This document shows, piece by piece, positions 54,771-64,000 of a DNA stretch of 64,000 bases; position 1 is the first letter of the stretch, and the number at the start of each line of letters is the position of its first letter. The notes beneath the pieces are model-generated. The model ran no database searches, was not told the DNA's origin, and saw only the letters and a list, made by a program, of their open reading frames with translations. The stretch is taken from the NCBI GenBank assembly GCA_037176725.1, contig JAZBRS010000049.1, positions 36,758,001 to 36,822,000 on the forward strand, read 5' to 3'. Source of the stretch: Posidonia oceanica. Lineage: Eukaryota; Streptophyta; Magnoliopsida; Alismatales; Posidoniaceae. The translations under genes were made by a program, and so were the position numbers.

Positions 54771-56083
54771 TGAGACTAGACTCCGGCTTTCGTTCCCGGC
54801 TTTTCGCTCGCTTATTTTGCAGTTTTGTCTGCCTTGTGTGCCTTCTTCGCCTGTTTTGTTCGCTTTTCTGTGCAAACTCCTAGCAAGTCGCTTCGTGGCT
54901 ACTTTGCTTAGGTTTTGCACCTCTTTTGTCTCGATTTGCGCTTTCCTTCGCTTGGCTTTGCTCCCTTGCTTGTTTATTTACTTACTGCCTTGCTTATGCT
55001 CTTATTTCCTTTACAGTCTGCTTACTTTTACCTTGCTTTACTTTACTTGCTTATTATTGCTTTAATTCTCGCGCATTACATGTCTACATACTTTGTTTGG
55101 CCAAAATACATGCTTTTTGGATGTTGGATGCTTCTTTTTACACTCTTGCTATGCCACTACACACGCACATACTATGCTTGCATGCCTTTTGACTTGATGA
55201 ATGCTTTTCTTCACCATCATGCCCACAAACACTCGCACATGCCATGAACATGCCTTTTGTTGTGTTGTATGATGGTTGCTTGCCATTTTGACTGATTTTC
55301 TTCTCTTTTGCACTTGCCATGCTTAGGATAGTAGAGACTTGTCTGCTCTCCCCATGATTAACTAAAAAATGCAAGTAAAAAGAACTTCTAGGGGTAACTA
55401 GAGACTACAAACAATCCTTCACTCCCTTTGGTTAATAAAACGCGCAAGATAAAAAACTCTAATCATTTTGCATAAGCATCATATAGGGCATGCATTCTTC
55501 TCCTCTGAGTCCACCTACTAGTCTGCGAAGGACGGCTCCGGCCTCTTGTTCCACTGCTTTGGGCGTGGCATAAGTTGGTCGGTCCGTCCCCTCCTTGTCC
55601 GGGGGTCGTGTCGGTGTTAGTAGAGGGTACCACCCACGCTTTGGCGGGGTAGAGGCCACTAACGCACCACCCTGTCATTACCTGAGCTTTGGGCCGGGAG
55701 TTAGACAGGGGACCTACTTTTTCTGGCCTGAGTCGGCGACCCGTACATCCAGGGATACCCGGAGTAGACAGCCTTGCTAGGAAACACTAGTTAGGTAAGG
55801 GGGGCATACTAGAAAGCATGCATATCATTCACGCCACTTAACTAACTCATTTGCATTCATCTTTTAGTTTCTAACCCTAATTTCCTTCTGTTGTGTCAGT
55901 GTGATCGGTAAGCGAGTTTCCCTTTGCCAGAACTCGAGTATCGACCCTCGTTGACGCCCTTTTTGCGACTTGGTTCGCGACCATTCCCCTTCCGAGCTAT
56001 CCGCACTTGCGACGATAGCTCCTCTTAGGAAGCACCGCTTGAATACCCGTCGCAGCCCTGTTCTCACACGTTCTAGGTCGGCG
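54771..56083 (+). other. 5' leader of element 4
   Basis: Pyrimidine-rich, no independent ORF. Near gag: CTAAC/CTAAT branchpoint-like (55871-55881), pyrimidine tract, CAG acceptor ending 55899, TGTGATCG (55900-55907, ATG lost), GTAAGC donor (55908-55913), ATAG acceptor ending 56018. The frame is open from 55970 to the gag ATG, but the 55970 codon is TTG. Confidence 0.6.
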
Positions 56084-59000
56084 ATGGCCCAGTACGTTAG
56101 TGAGTCCTCTTTCACTCCTGTCACGGAGGGTGTCTCCGTTCTGGCCCCTCCGGTTGCTCTTTCTGTCCCACTTGTTCCTCCTCCGACGCCAGGGTTTCCT
56201 CCTCTGACGTCTCTAGGTTCTCAGTACACCCCGGGACAGTGGCAAGCCTCCCTTCCTCCGGATCTGGTCGCCGAGTCTATCTTGACGGCCGTTACTTGCG
56301 TTCCGGAGACGCCACTGCCCCCTCCGTCCCAGGGATACGTCGCTTTCGACATCCCTTCCACCGCTGCGGCGACTTTTTCCGTAGATCCCCTCCTTCCCGG
56401 ACCATCTATGTCCGTGCCTCTTGCTTCTCAATCCCCGCCGGCACTGCACTTCAGCATCCCCACTGCCGAGACGCCCGAGGCGCAGTACCAACACCTGATG
56501 GAGCTTGCCCAGAGACTGCAGGGCATGGCTCTATCAGTTCGTCCTCCTTCTGTCCCTGTCGTCCCAGAGGTTCCTCCGAGGCCAGTTCCTGCATTTCTTG
56601 CATCAACCTCTGCACCTCCGCCTCGACCATCGTCACAACTGCTCACGGTTCCGACGATGGGGGCTCGTTTACCGCCTCCTCCTGCACAACACTTGGCACA
56701 GCATGCTCCACTTCCTTCTGGTGGTCAACTTCTTGGACTGGCTGGAGCCCAGTACCTCGCTGGTTTGCTGTCTGGCACTCCGCCTGTACAGCAACTGGTG
56801 CTCCGTCATCCTCCCCCTATCCCAGCACGGCATGGCATTTATTCTTCTCCTCTTCATCAAGTCCAGCATCCTGCATACACTCCTGCATACACTATCCCCC
56901 AGCACGGATACGCCGGCCATCCCGTTGCTCCACCAGGCGACGCTATGGTAGATCCGGAGGAGCACTTAGGTGCGACCCATTCGGCGTATGTGCTCACTAC
57001 CCCTGCTGATCCCTCTCCTACAGCAGCAATCCCAGACCCCATTAATAATCGGATGGACGTCTTGGAGAAGGCACTACGACTAGTGCAGGGTACTGAGCAC
57101 CAGACCTACCAATTCCGAGACCTCTGTTGCTTTCCAGAGGCGATACTCCCTCCGAAGTTCAAGATTCCGGACTTCGAGAAGTATAATGGTAGGGGCTGCC
57201 CTGTAGCACACCTGAAGGCGTATTGCGGTGATCTCGCTCAGCTTCAGGCTGACGAGAGGTTGCTGATCCGCCTGTTCCAGAAGAGTTTGACCGGGCCGGC
57301 ACTCAAGTGGTTCACATCACTCGATATGTCAGCCATCAAGACTTGGAACGACCTCAGTCAGGCGTTCCTGGAGCAATACTCCTTCAACCTCGATCTTGTC
57401 CCAAAGAGGGCGGACTTGATCGCCATCAAGCAGAATTCTGGCGAGCCATTCGGGGAGTACGTCGGCTGCTGGCGCGTCCTTGCCTCTCAGGTTCGAGATA
57501 GACCCTCTGACGAGGAATCTATCGAGATCGTCATCAAAGGGGCGCAGCCGTCTCTCGGAGCTCTGCTTAGCATTCAGCCAGTCACTACTTTCGCGGCACT
57601 CATCAGAGCTGGAGCGCGCGTGGAGAGTTCTTTGCGGAGTGGCAACTTCCCGGCTCTCTCTGCGTTCGCTAAGCAGGCAGCGATCAGCAGCAACAGTGCC
57701 AACAGCAGCACCTTCAACAACAACAACAGCGGCAGCAACAACAACCGCCCGAAGAGGAAGGATTCGCCAAAACCCGCTGTTGCATTCGTCGATTCTCCTG
57801 CTGTGCCTGTTCGCTTGCCGTCTCGGCCTGCCCCAGCTCAGATGGTGTACGCTCCTGCACCTAGGAACCCGCACACACCGCACATCACTACCACCGCTAG
57901 ACCGGTCTATCCTGCCACACCGGTCCAGCAAGGCTCAAACCCAAGGCAAAGAAGACCACCCGCTGAGAGGAGAAATTTCACCCCACTGGTGGAACCACTC
58001 ACAGACATCTTGCCGAAGGTGGCATCGCTCCTGAAGTTCCCGGAGGTTCGTCCGCCGCCAAGCCCTCTGCCGCATTGGTTTAGGCCGGACCTCTTCTGCA
58101 ATTTCCATCGAAGCGTCGGGCATTCGACGGATAATTGCTTCTCCTTGCGGAACGCAATTCAGGACCTGATCGAATCGGGAACGATTGTGATCGACACGCA
58201 CGAGGCGTCCACTCAAGCACGCACTCATGCATCTGCATCTCCAGCTGTTCCCCCGCATTCTGGCATCGTCCGCCAACCTTTACCGGAGCACTCTTATCCG
58301 GGAGGGGCGGGAACCTCAGGCGTCCACTCTGTCTTTCCTTCTGGGCCTGCTACTTCTGTAGTAGACCCCTCTGACCTCATCTCTGACATCTCTGAGCCTT
58401 TCCCGGTCAGTCTCTATTTGGCGGCAGTTGCCGACTCCGAGTCGGGAATCCATCTGATCCGACCGCGTGCCAGGCCGGGGCGCCCTCTCGCGCCCCCCAC
58501 CGTGCTCCCTCAGGCTCAATCCCCTGTACACCTCTTAGCTAGAGCCCAGCCTAGTTCTCCCATCGACCTTTTAGGGCGACCTCAGCCACACCTTCTAGGC
58601 AGACCTCAACCTGCCCCAGCCTTCCCACCCCAACAACCATATCCCCTAGATAGACCTCAATATCCTGTAGGTCCCCCTCTAACCCCTCCTGTGCTCGCAG
58701 CACATGCTCCAGTCGTCATTAATTTGACCCTGGACACCCATCGCGTCCCTTACAGCTACGCCACAGAAATGTGCGCAGAAGTAACGCGATCGGGGAGGGT
58801 TTATAGGCCCCCAGCACCGGCAACTAGGCCCACTCACCCTGGACCTGTTATACCCCCACCCTCAGGCCAACCCTTAGCAGATTCAGCCCCAGATCAGCCC
58901 GTAGCTAGCCAAGCCCCTAGCCAACCTGCAGTAACCCAGCTTCCTACTGCTACCCCTTTAGAACCTGCTAGAATCACCCCTCCAGCTGCTAGGAGAAGCC

Positions 59001-59944
59001 AACCTAAAGCAGACCTAACTTCCCAGCTTAAGAAGGTTAAAGCCGACATCTCCATCTGGGATTTAATCCACACTTCTGCCGAGCACCGCGAGGCTTTTCT
59101 TCGCGTGTTCCAGGCTGCTCGTGTGTCCCAGTCCATTGAGCCTTCTACCTTGGAGAGCATGGTCGGGTTAATCGCGGAGCCCCAGGTCATCTCTTTCACG
59201 AGTGATAAGCTGCCTCCGGCAGGGATTAATCACAACCAGCCCCTTTTCGTCACGGTGCAGTTCAAAAGCTTTCGCATTCCCCTAACGCTGGTTGATAATG
59301 GGTCAGGCCTTAATGTCTGCCCCTTGCGTACAGCAACCAAGCTCGGATTCAAAGCCAAGGATATCACGCCAGCCGTGAAGGGAATGACTGCTTTTGACAA
59401 CACTCACCATGACGCTCTAGGGATTCTGATTATCCCCCTGGCTATCGGTCCGGTCGTCTTCGACGTAGAATTCTATGTCGTCGACTTGAAGCCTAACTTC
59501 AATCTTCTGCTTGGGCGCCCTTGGCTCCACAAGCATCAGGTCCTTCCTTCAACCCTCCATCGAATGATAAAGTACCGTCGTGGCGATGATGTCATTGTCG
59601 TCATGGCGGAGAACTTTGAGAAGGAGCGGATTGAAGCAGTCTCTCCCGTGTCTTCACAATCTATCCCGTTTGACCCCGAGACTTCCGAAGCCCTATATCG
59701 CGTTAACCGGTGTGAGCCAGTTAACTTCGTTCCTGATCTTGAACGTGTCAACTCCTTGACCGTTCACAATAACCCCTTTCGAATGGTCGAGAATGTATGT
59801 CACAGGTGGGGTTACACAAAGGGTACGCCGCTCGGGCGTCACGGCCAAGGGATCGCGGAGTCGATCGTAGCAGTGGAGCGAAGGAAGTCCGAAGGTCTCG
59901 GCTACGAACCAAAGCTCGACGAAGATCACTGCTTCCAGCTCTGA
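56084..59944 (+). CDS. gag: Gag-protease polyprotein, element 4 (1286 aa)
   Basis: Start at ATG 56084 (MAQYVSE), conserved in elements 1 and 3. Residues 1-320 are Pro/Ser/Gln-rich without a recognised fold; about 322-520 is the retrotransposon gag capsid domain (LIRLFQKSLTG, ALKWFTSLDM, EQYSFNLDL); 560-610 is Asn/Ser-rich; the zinc knuckle CX2HX4HX4C is at 672-685; a Pro/Gln-rich spacer with VHLLARAQ units follows; protease has its active-site Asp at 1071 in LVDNGSGLNV and the LLLGRPWL signature. The ORF stops at TGA 59942-59944, where elements 1 and 3 have AAG, so the stop is probably a mutation in this copy; pol continues in the same frame. A 38-codon open stretch upstream is discussed separately. 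Confidence 0.9.
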   Translation: MAQYVSESSFTPVTEGVSVLAPPVALSVPLVPPPTPGFPPLTSLGSQYTPGQWQASLPPDLVAESILTAVTCVPETPLPPPSQGYVAFDIPSTAAATFSVDPLLPGPSMSVPLASQSPPALHFSIPTAETPEAQYQHLMELAQRLQGMALSVRPPSVPVVPEVPPRPVPAFLASTSAPPPRPSSQLLTVPTMGARLPPPPAQHLAQHAPLPSGGQLLGLAGAQYLAGLLSGTPPVQQLVLRHPPPIPARHGIYSSPLHQVQHPAYTPAYTIPQHGYAGHPVAPPGDAMVDPEEHLGATHSAYVLTTPADPSPTAAIPDPINNRMDVLEKALRLVQGTEHQTYQFRDLCCFPEAILPPKFKIPDFEKYNGRGCPVAHLKAYCGDLAQLQADERLLIRLFQKSLTGPALKWFTSLDMSAIKTWNDLSQAFLEQYSFNLDLVPKRADLIAIKQNSGEPFGEYVGCWRVLASQVRDRPSDEESIEIVIKGAQPSLGALLSIQPVTTFAALIRAGARVESSLRSGNFPALSAFAKQAAISSNSANSSTFNNNNSGSNNNRPKRKDSPKPAVAFVDSPAVPVRLPSRPAPAQMVYAPAPRNPHTPHITTTARPVYPATPVQQGSNPRQRRPPAERRNFTPLVEPLTDILPKVASLLKFPEVRPPPSPLPHWFRPDLFCNFHRSVGHSTDNCFSLRNAIQDLIESGTIVIDTHEASTQARTHASASPAVPPHSGIVRQPLPEHSYPGGAGTSGVHSVFPSGPATSVVDPSDLISDISEPFPVSLYLAAVADSESGIHLIRPRARPGRPLAPPTVLPQAQSPVHLLARAQPSSPIDLLGRPQPHLLGRPQPAPAFPPQQPYPLDRPQYPVGPPLTPPVLAAHAPVVINLTLDTHRVPYSYATEMCAEVTRSGRVYRPPAPATRPTHPGPVIPPPSGQPLADSAPDQPVASQAPSQPAVTQLPTATPLEPARITPPAARRSQPKADLTSQLKKVKADISIWDLIHTSAEHREAFLRVFQAARVSQSIEPSTLESMVGLIAEPQVISFTSDKLPPAGINHNQPLFVTVQFKSFRIPLTLVDNGSGLNVCPLRTATKLGFKAKDITPAVKGMTAFDNTHHDALGILIIPLAIGPVVFDVEFYVVDLKPNFNLLLGRPWLHKHQVLPSTLHRMIKYRRGDDVIVVMAENFEKERIEAVSPVSSQSIPFDPETSEALYRVNRCEPVNFVPDLERVNSLTVHNNPFRMVENVCHRWGYTKGTPLGRHGQGIAESIVAVERRKSEGLGYEPKLDEDHCFQL

Positions 59945-62900
59945 GATCGTGCACAAGCCATCCCCAGAGACCTCACTAACTTTACCAGTGCAGGAATTCT
60001 GGGATCAACCGACCACCATGCCACAGCGCCGGCAGAGGATTGGGTGTGTATTGAGGACTACTACTCGGATGAGGAGCAGTCTGATGCAACAGAGGCGGTC
60101 CCAATCAGCTCAGCAGAAACAGTGGTCAGAGCAGAGGCCCTACAGTCAGTTTATTTAGCTCCCCCTCTGGCAGAAACAGCAGGCAGTTCAGCAGGCCCTG
60201 TGGCAGATTCAAGTTCTCATCCTTTTGCAGCCACATCAGCTCCTCAAGATCAGTCAGCAGCAGTGCAGGAGTCAGAGACACTCCTTCTGGCAGAACCAAG
60301 TATGCTACCAACGGTCACAGACACATCAGTGCCACTGCCCCCGTCTCTGGAGGGGCAGTCCATCAACTCAGTCGGTAGCGTGGCCCAGCCCGCTCCCTCA
60401 GCATCATCTTCAGGAATGCAGCTGGCGCAGTCCGCTCCACATTCTCCTGACGACCTGCAGCAGCTCTCATGGCAAGACCCTATGGCGTCAGAGGCTGCGC
60501 TCTCTCAGTTATGGCCCGATACAAAAGGCCAACTGAGCACTACACTTTTCGGGCCCTTGAGCCCCCCAAAGAGCATCCCTGTTTATCCTCCAGCAGTGAC
60601 CCTGGAAGCCTATTCATCAATAGCACCGCTGGCCTGTCTATTTGGGCCTTCTACGTCTGAACTGCCATCAGCAGACGCGCCCGTGAACCAGATCATGCAG
60701 ACTCCAAGGGCGGCGATCCATCTTGCAGCCGGGCCAGTGCCGCAGGCCCCCGGCGCGTACTACGTCGACTCCCCCTCAGACGAAGAAGAAGGAGCAGCGA
60801 TAGAAGCCCAGGTCGATTCTTGGATGTCCGACTTAGAGCTACTCTATCAAGAACAGATCAAGTCGATAGCAGAAGACCTGGCAGATCATCAAGCTGCAGA
60901 AAGGAAAGGAAAAGCCGTAGTCACAGATCCTCCTCTGCAAGAGGACCATGCTTCTATCATGGTCCTAGAAGACTCAGCAGCGCCGAACTCCCCTAGACCA
61001 GATGAGCTCATCACTCTTCAACCAGAAGGCGGGTCTAGGTGGTTTGTGCAACCCATGCCTCACCTGAGCAAGGCATCGAGCGGTAGTGACCAGATCAGCC
61101 GCCAGTCCGGCGTATCCTCCACAGGCACACTAGAAGACCCAGAGGGGGGAGCATCAGCAGCAGATGCAACAGTAGCAGAGCAGAACGCCTCAGCAGCCTC
61201 AGCAGCACAGTCAGCAGAGCAGTCAGCAGCATCAGCAGCAGAGTCAGTTGAGCCCTCGGCAGAATCAGCAGAGCACTCAGCAGAATCAGTCAGGCCAGAG
61301 CAAACAGCAGAAGGAGTTGCTGGGACGGAGGTCGCGCACCGAGGCTACAAGAATACTCGAGTGAGCGTGACCATCCTAAAGCGTCACCAGGGCCAAGCAG
61401 CGGAACACATGCACTCTTTCGACATTGCAAGTCCTTCTTTTGAGAAAGAGATCCTCTCAGAACTTATTGCTTATGGAGAAGAGGATGACACGGGCATGGA
61501 CGAGACTGACGAACCTTTGCCCGAGTTCCGGCCCTATGACGACGACCCAGAAGGCCCCAACCTCCATGTTGAAGAAGAAACGGAGGTTGTTAACATTGGC
61601 ACAGCTGAGGAAGTCAGAGAAGTTTGCATCAGTGCCCAGCTGTCCGCCCAGGCTCGAGCAGAATTCATTGCATTCCTGAGGGAATATGCGGATGTCTTCG
61701 CCTGGAGTTATGAAGATATGGTCGGCCTCGACATAGAGATAGTGGTGTACAATCTGCCCTTAAATCCGGATGCCAAGCCAGTAAAGCAGAAACTAAGAAG
61801 ATGGCGACCGCAGTGGCTGCTCATGATCAAAGAAGAAATAATGAAGCAGCTTGGAGTCAACTTTCTGAAGGTCGTTCTGTATCCTGAATGGCTGGCAAAC
61901 ATTGTACCTGTGCCCAAGAAAGATGGCCGAATTCGGATCTGTATCGACTATAGGGACCTGAACAAGGCGAGTCCGAAGGACGACTTTCCATTGCCCCACA
62001 TTGATGTCCTAGTCGACAATACAGCAGGCCACAGGATGCTCTCCTTCATGGACGGCTTCTCTGGCTACAATCAGATCAAGATGGCAGAAGAGGACATGGA
62101 AAAGACTTCATTCATCACCCCTTGGGGAGTCTTCTGCTACCAAGTCATGCCGTTCGGCCTGAAGAATGCTGGTGCAACCTATCAGAGGGCCATGACTGCG
62201 CTATTCCACAACCTCATGCACCAAGAAGTGGAGGTCTATGTAGACGATATGATTGCCAAAACCAAAGAGCCCGAGGATCATCTTGCCTGTCTCAGAAAGC
62301 TCTTTGACCGTCTACGGAAGTACAAGCTGCGCCTGAATCCCAAGAAGTGCGTATTCGGGGTATCTACTAGCAAATTGCTCGGCTACATTGTTAGCCAAAG
62401 GGGGATTGAGGTGGACCCGTTGAAAGCACAAGCCATCGTGGACATGCCACCCCCTAGGACTGAAAAAGAAGTCAGAAGTCTGCTTGGGCGTTTACAATAT
62501 ATCAGTCGCTTCATTGCACAGCTTACGCCCATCTGCGAACCCATATTCAAGCTCTTGAGGAAGAATGCGCAGATTCACTGGAGCGAGGAGTGTCAGGCTG
62601 CATTTGCCAAGATCAAGCAGCTATTGATCAAGCCTCCTGTCCTGGTCCCGCCTACGCCAGGGAGACCCTTACTTCTCTACCTTTCTACCACGCAGCATTC
62701 CATGGGCGCCGTCTTGGGCCAACATGACGAATCTGGTAGGAAGGAGCGCGCCATCTACTACCTGAGCAAGAAATTTAATGAATGTGAAGCCAGGTACACA
62801 ACACTAGAGAAGACCTGCTTGTCACTTGTCTGGGCTGCACAGAAGCTGAGACACTACCTGATGGCATACCCAGTGCAGCTTTTATGCCGGCATGATCCTA

Positions 62901-63892
62901 TCAAGTTCCTCTTTCAGAAGCCGGCCATGGTGGGCAGATGTGCTAAGTGGCAGGTGTTATTGTCTCAGTATGACATCACCTTTGTCACACAGAAGTCCAT
63001 GAAGGGTCAAGCAATGGCAGACCATCTTGCTGACCTCCCTCTGCCTGAATACCAACCCCTCCAGACGCAGTTCCCTGATGAAGACATTCTTTTTGCGATG
63101 GAGGACTCTGAGCAGAAAGATCCTGAAGAAGCAGAGGAATGGCAGCTCTACTTTGATGGTGCAGTCAACAAGAAGGGCCGAGGCGTAGGCGCAGTGTTGA
63201 CCACGCCTCAAGGACAGATGACTCCTTTCGCAAGGAAGCTGACTTTCACCTGCACAAACAACGAAGCAGAATACGAAGCGTGCATTCTGGGGTTGAAAGT
63301 CGCCCTTGAGCATGAGGCGCAGAAGCTGCATGTGCACGGCGATGCCATGCTGGTAATTTCTCAAGTGAACGGCGAATGGAAGACAAAAGATCCCAAGCTT
63401 GTGCCGTATCACGAACACCTGCTGAGGCTGATGGAAAAATTCAAGAGCATCCGCTTCACGTATCTGAACAGAGCAAAGAACGCGTATGCAGACGCACTAG
63501 CAACTCTGGCATCCTGGCTCACCATTTCAGAAGACAGAACTGTGGATGTATTAGTCACTCGCATTGAACAGCTTGCATACTGCATGAGCATAGAAGAAAC
63601 GGATCCCGCAGAGGGGCAGCCCTGGTATCAGGACATAAAATCTTTTCTGGAATCTGGTAGCTTTCCTCCTGATACCACAGCAACAGACAAGAGGACTTTG
63701 GCGCGTCTGGCGTCAAAATATGTGTTGGGGGCCGGACAGCTGTACAGAAGGTCATACAATCAGATGCTACTGCGCTGTCTAAACAAATCGGAGGCTGACA
63801 CGCTGATGCTGCAAGTGCATGCGGGGACCTGTGGCCCGCATATGAACGGCGTCCTCCTGGCCAAGAAGATCATGCTGCAAGGTTATTTCTAG
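59945..63892 (+). CDS. pol: Pol: linker, RT, gypsy RNase H, archaeal-type RNase H, integrase start, element 4
   Basis: In frame with gag-pro behind the TGA at 59942. Order: acidic/Ala-Ser-Glu-rich linker (to about 61550, with SAES/SAEH repeats near 61200-61290); RT about 61750-62400 with the first catalytic Asp in SFMDGFSGYNQI, the GLKNAGATYQ block and the YVDD box at 62237; thumb (LGYIVSQ, LLGRLQYISRF); gypsy RNase H 62650-63020; archaeal-type RNase H 63140-63520 with YFDGAVN, NNEAEYEA, HGDAMLVISQ and NAYADALATLAS; then the integrase zinc domain. TAG at 63890-63892 replaces TGG (KIMLQGYFW). RT and both RNase H look intact. The first in-frame ATG after the TGA is 60044, but translation would normally come from the gag frame. 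Confidence 0.92.
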   Translation, partial: DRAQAIPRDLTNFTSAGILGSTDHHATAPAEDWVCIEDYYSDEEQSDATEAVPISSAETVVRAEALQSVYLAPPLAETAGSSAGPVADSSSHPFAATSAPQDQSAAVQESETLLLAEPSMLPTVTDTSVPLPPSLEGQSINSVGSVAQPAPSASSSGMQLAQSAPHSPDDLQQLSWQDPMASEAALSQLWPDTKGQLSTTLFGPLSPPKSIPVYPPAVTLEAYSSIAPLACLFGPSTSELPSADAPVNQIMQTPRAAIHLAAGPVPQAPGAYYVDSPSDEEEGAAIEAQVDSWMSDLELLYQEQIKSIAEDLADHQAAERKGKAVVTDPPLQEDHASIMVLEDSAAPNSPRPDELITLQPEGGSRWFVQPMPHLSKASSGSDQISRQSGVSSTGTLEDPEGGASAADATVAEQNASAASAAQSAEQSAASAAESVEPSAESAEHSAESVRPEQTAEGVAGTEVAHRGYKNTRVSVTILKRHQGQAAEHMHSFDIASPSFEKEILSELIAYGEEDDTGMDETDEPLPEFRPYDDDPEGPNLHVEEETEVVNIGTAEEVREVCISAQLSAQARAEFIAFLREYADVFAWSYEDMVGLDIEIVVYNLPLNPDAKPVKQKLRRWRPQWLLMIKEEIMKQLGVNFLKVVLYPEWLANIVPVPKKDGRIRICIDYRDLNKASPKDDFPLPHIDVLVDNTAGHRMLSFMDGFSGYNQIKMAEEDMEKTSFITPWGVFCYQVMPFGLKNAGATYQRAMTALFHNLMHQEVEVYVDDMIAKTKEPEDHLACLRKLFDRLRKYKLRLNPKKCVFGVSTSKLLGYIVSQRGIEVDPLKAQAIVDMPPPRTEKEVRSLLGRLQYISRFIAQLTPICEPIFKLLRKNAQIHWSEECQAAFAKIKQLLIKPPVLVPPTPGRPLLLYLSTTQHSMGAVLGQHDESGRKERAIYYLSKKFNECEARYTTLEKTCLSLVWAAQKLRHYLMAYPVQLLCRHDPIKFLFQKPAMVGRCAKWQVLLSQYDITFVTQKSMKGQAMADHLADLPLPEYQPLQTQFPDEDILFAMEDSEQKDPEEAEEWQLYFDGAVNKKGRGVGAVLTTPQGQMTPFARKLTFTCTNNEAEYEACILGLKVALEHEAQKLHVHGDAMLVISQVNGEWKTKDPKLVPYHEHLLRLMEKFKSIRFTYLNRAKNAYADALATLASWLTISEDRTVDVLVTRIEQLAYCMSIEETDPAEGQPWYQDIKSFLESGSFPPDTTATDKRTLARLASKYVLGAGQLYRRSYNQMLLRCLNKSEADTLMLQVHAGTCGPHMNGVLLAKKIMLQGYF

Positions 63893-64000
63893 CAGACCAT
63901 GGAAGCCGACTGCTGCCGGTTCGTGCGTAGATGCCACAACTGTCAAATCCATGGAAACTTCATCAAGGCCCCTCCACATCAGCTGCACAACATGTCTTCG
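63893..64000 (+). pseudogene. pol: Integrase of element 4, continuing past the window
   Basis: After the TAG at 63890 the same frame continues with the second half of the zinc domain (CCRFVRRCHNCQ) and ends at the window edge just before the catalytic core. Whether the remainder is intact cannot be seen. Confidence 0.85.

Larger units (their letters stand above)
48927..64000 (+). mobile_element. Element 4: Tat-lineage Ty3/gypsy retrotransposon, nearly intact, truncated by window end
   Basis: 5' LTR 48927-54751, PBS 54753-54770, leader, gag-pro ORF 56084-59944 and pol ORF to 63892 in the same frame, running out inside integrase at 64000. Only two stops interrupt the whole gag-pol frame (59942 and 63890). 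It is the innermost insertion of the nest and the best preserved. Confidence 0.94.

Noticed and set aside
56239..57009. Alternative ORFs overlapping gag of element 4 (e.g. the +1-frame 256 codons, and minus-strand ORFs)
   Set aside because: They are shadows of the conserved gag frame; their predicted proteins are Ser/Cys/Arg-rich and broken in elements 1 and 3.

Overview
The window is plant nuclear repeat DNA made almost entirely of nested Ty3/gypsy LTR retrotransposons. I see no ordinary cellular gene, rRNA or tRNA gene. Several features place the elements in the plant Tat lineage (Tat/Ogre/Retand group): a second, archaeal-type RNase H after the gypsy RNase H, no chromodomain, very long LTRs (4.9-6.2 kb), a primer binding site that fits tRNA-Arg, and repeat-filled 3' regions. 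The host is a flowering plant with a large repeat-rich genome; I cannot name the species.

Layout. (1) 1-13312: element 1, minus strand, lacking its 3' end in this window; 5' LTR 7428-13312, broken gag-pro at 653-5959, and an integrase piece at 1-652 joined on by an internal deletion. Element 1 sits inside (2) LTR-C, 13313-17482, minus. (3) 17483-25502 is an old, rearranged stretch: plus-strand integrase of element H (17484-18539), then minus-strand element M (24878 down to 18540: RNase H, integrase, spacer, plant-mobile-domain-like cargo ORF, hairpin arrays), then plus-strand RNase H of element H (24879-25502). (4) 25503-31968: element E_B, minus, with its 3' LTR (25503-30392), polypurine tract and a 26-hairpin tandem array. 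(5) 31969-48926: element 3, plus, inserted in the last hairpin of that array; 5' LTR 31969-38137, decayed gag-pol, cargo ORF cut at its 3' end. (6) 48927-64000: element 4, plus, inserted in the cargo ORF of element 3; 5' LTR 48927-54751 and nearly intact gag-pro and pol, running off the window inside integrase. Nesting is therefore H > E_B > element 3 > element 4, and the innermost copy is the least damaged, as expected.

How the parts work together: gag makes the particle; protease, reverse transcriptase, two RNase H domains and integrase copy and insert the element; the PBS and polypurine tract prime the two DNA strands. Beyond this standard set, the family carries an extra sense ORF after integrase (PMD/DUF7745-like), tandem arrays whose units fold as hairpins with constant loops and compensated stems, and a conserved set of splice signals (donor in the LTR; branchpoint, acceptor and mini-exon in the leader) that could separate a spliced gag mRNA from the full-length genomic RNA. 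These three features are the most interesting content of the window.
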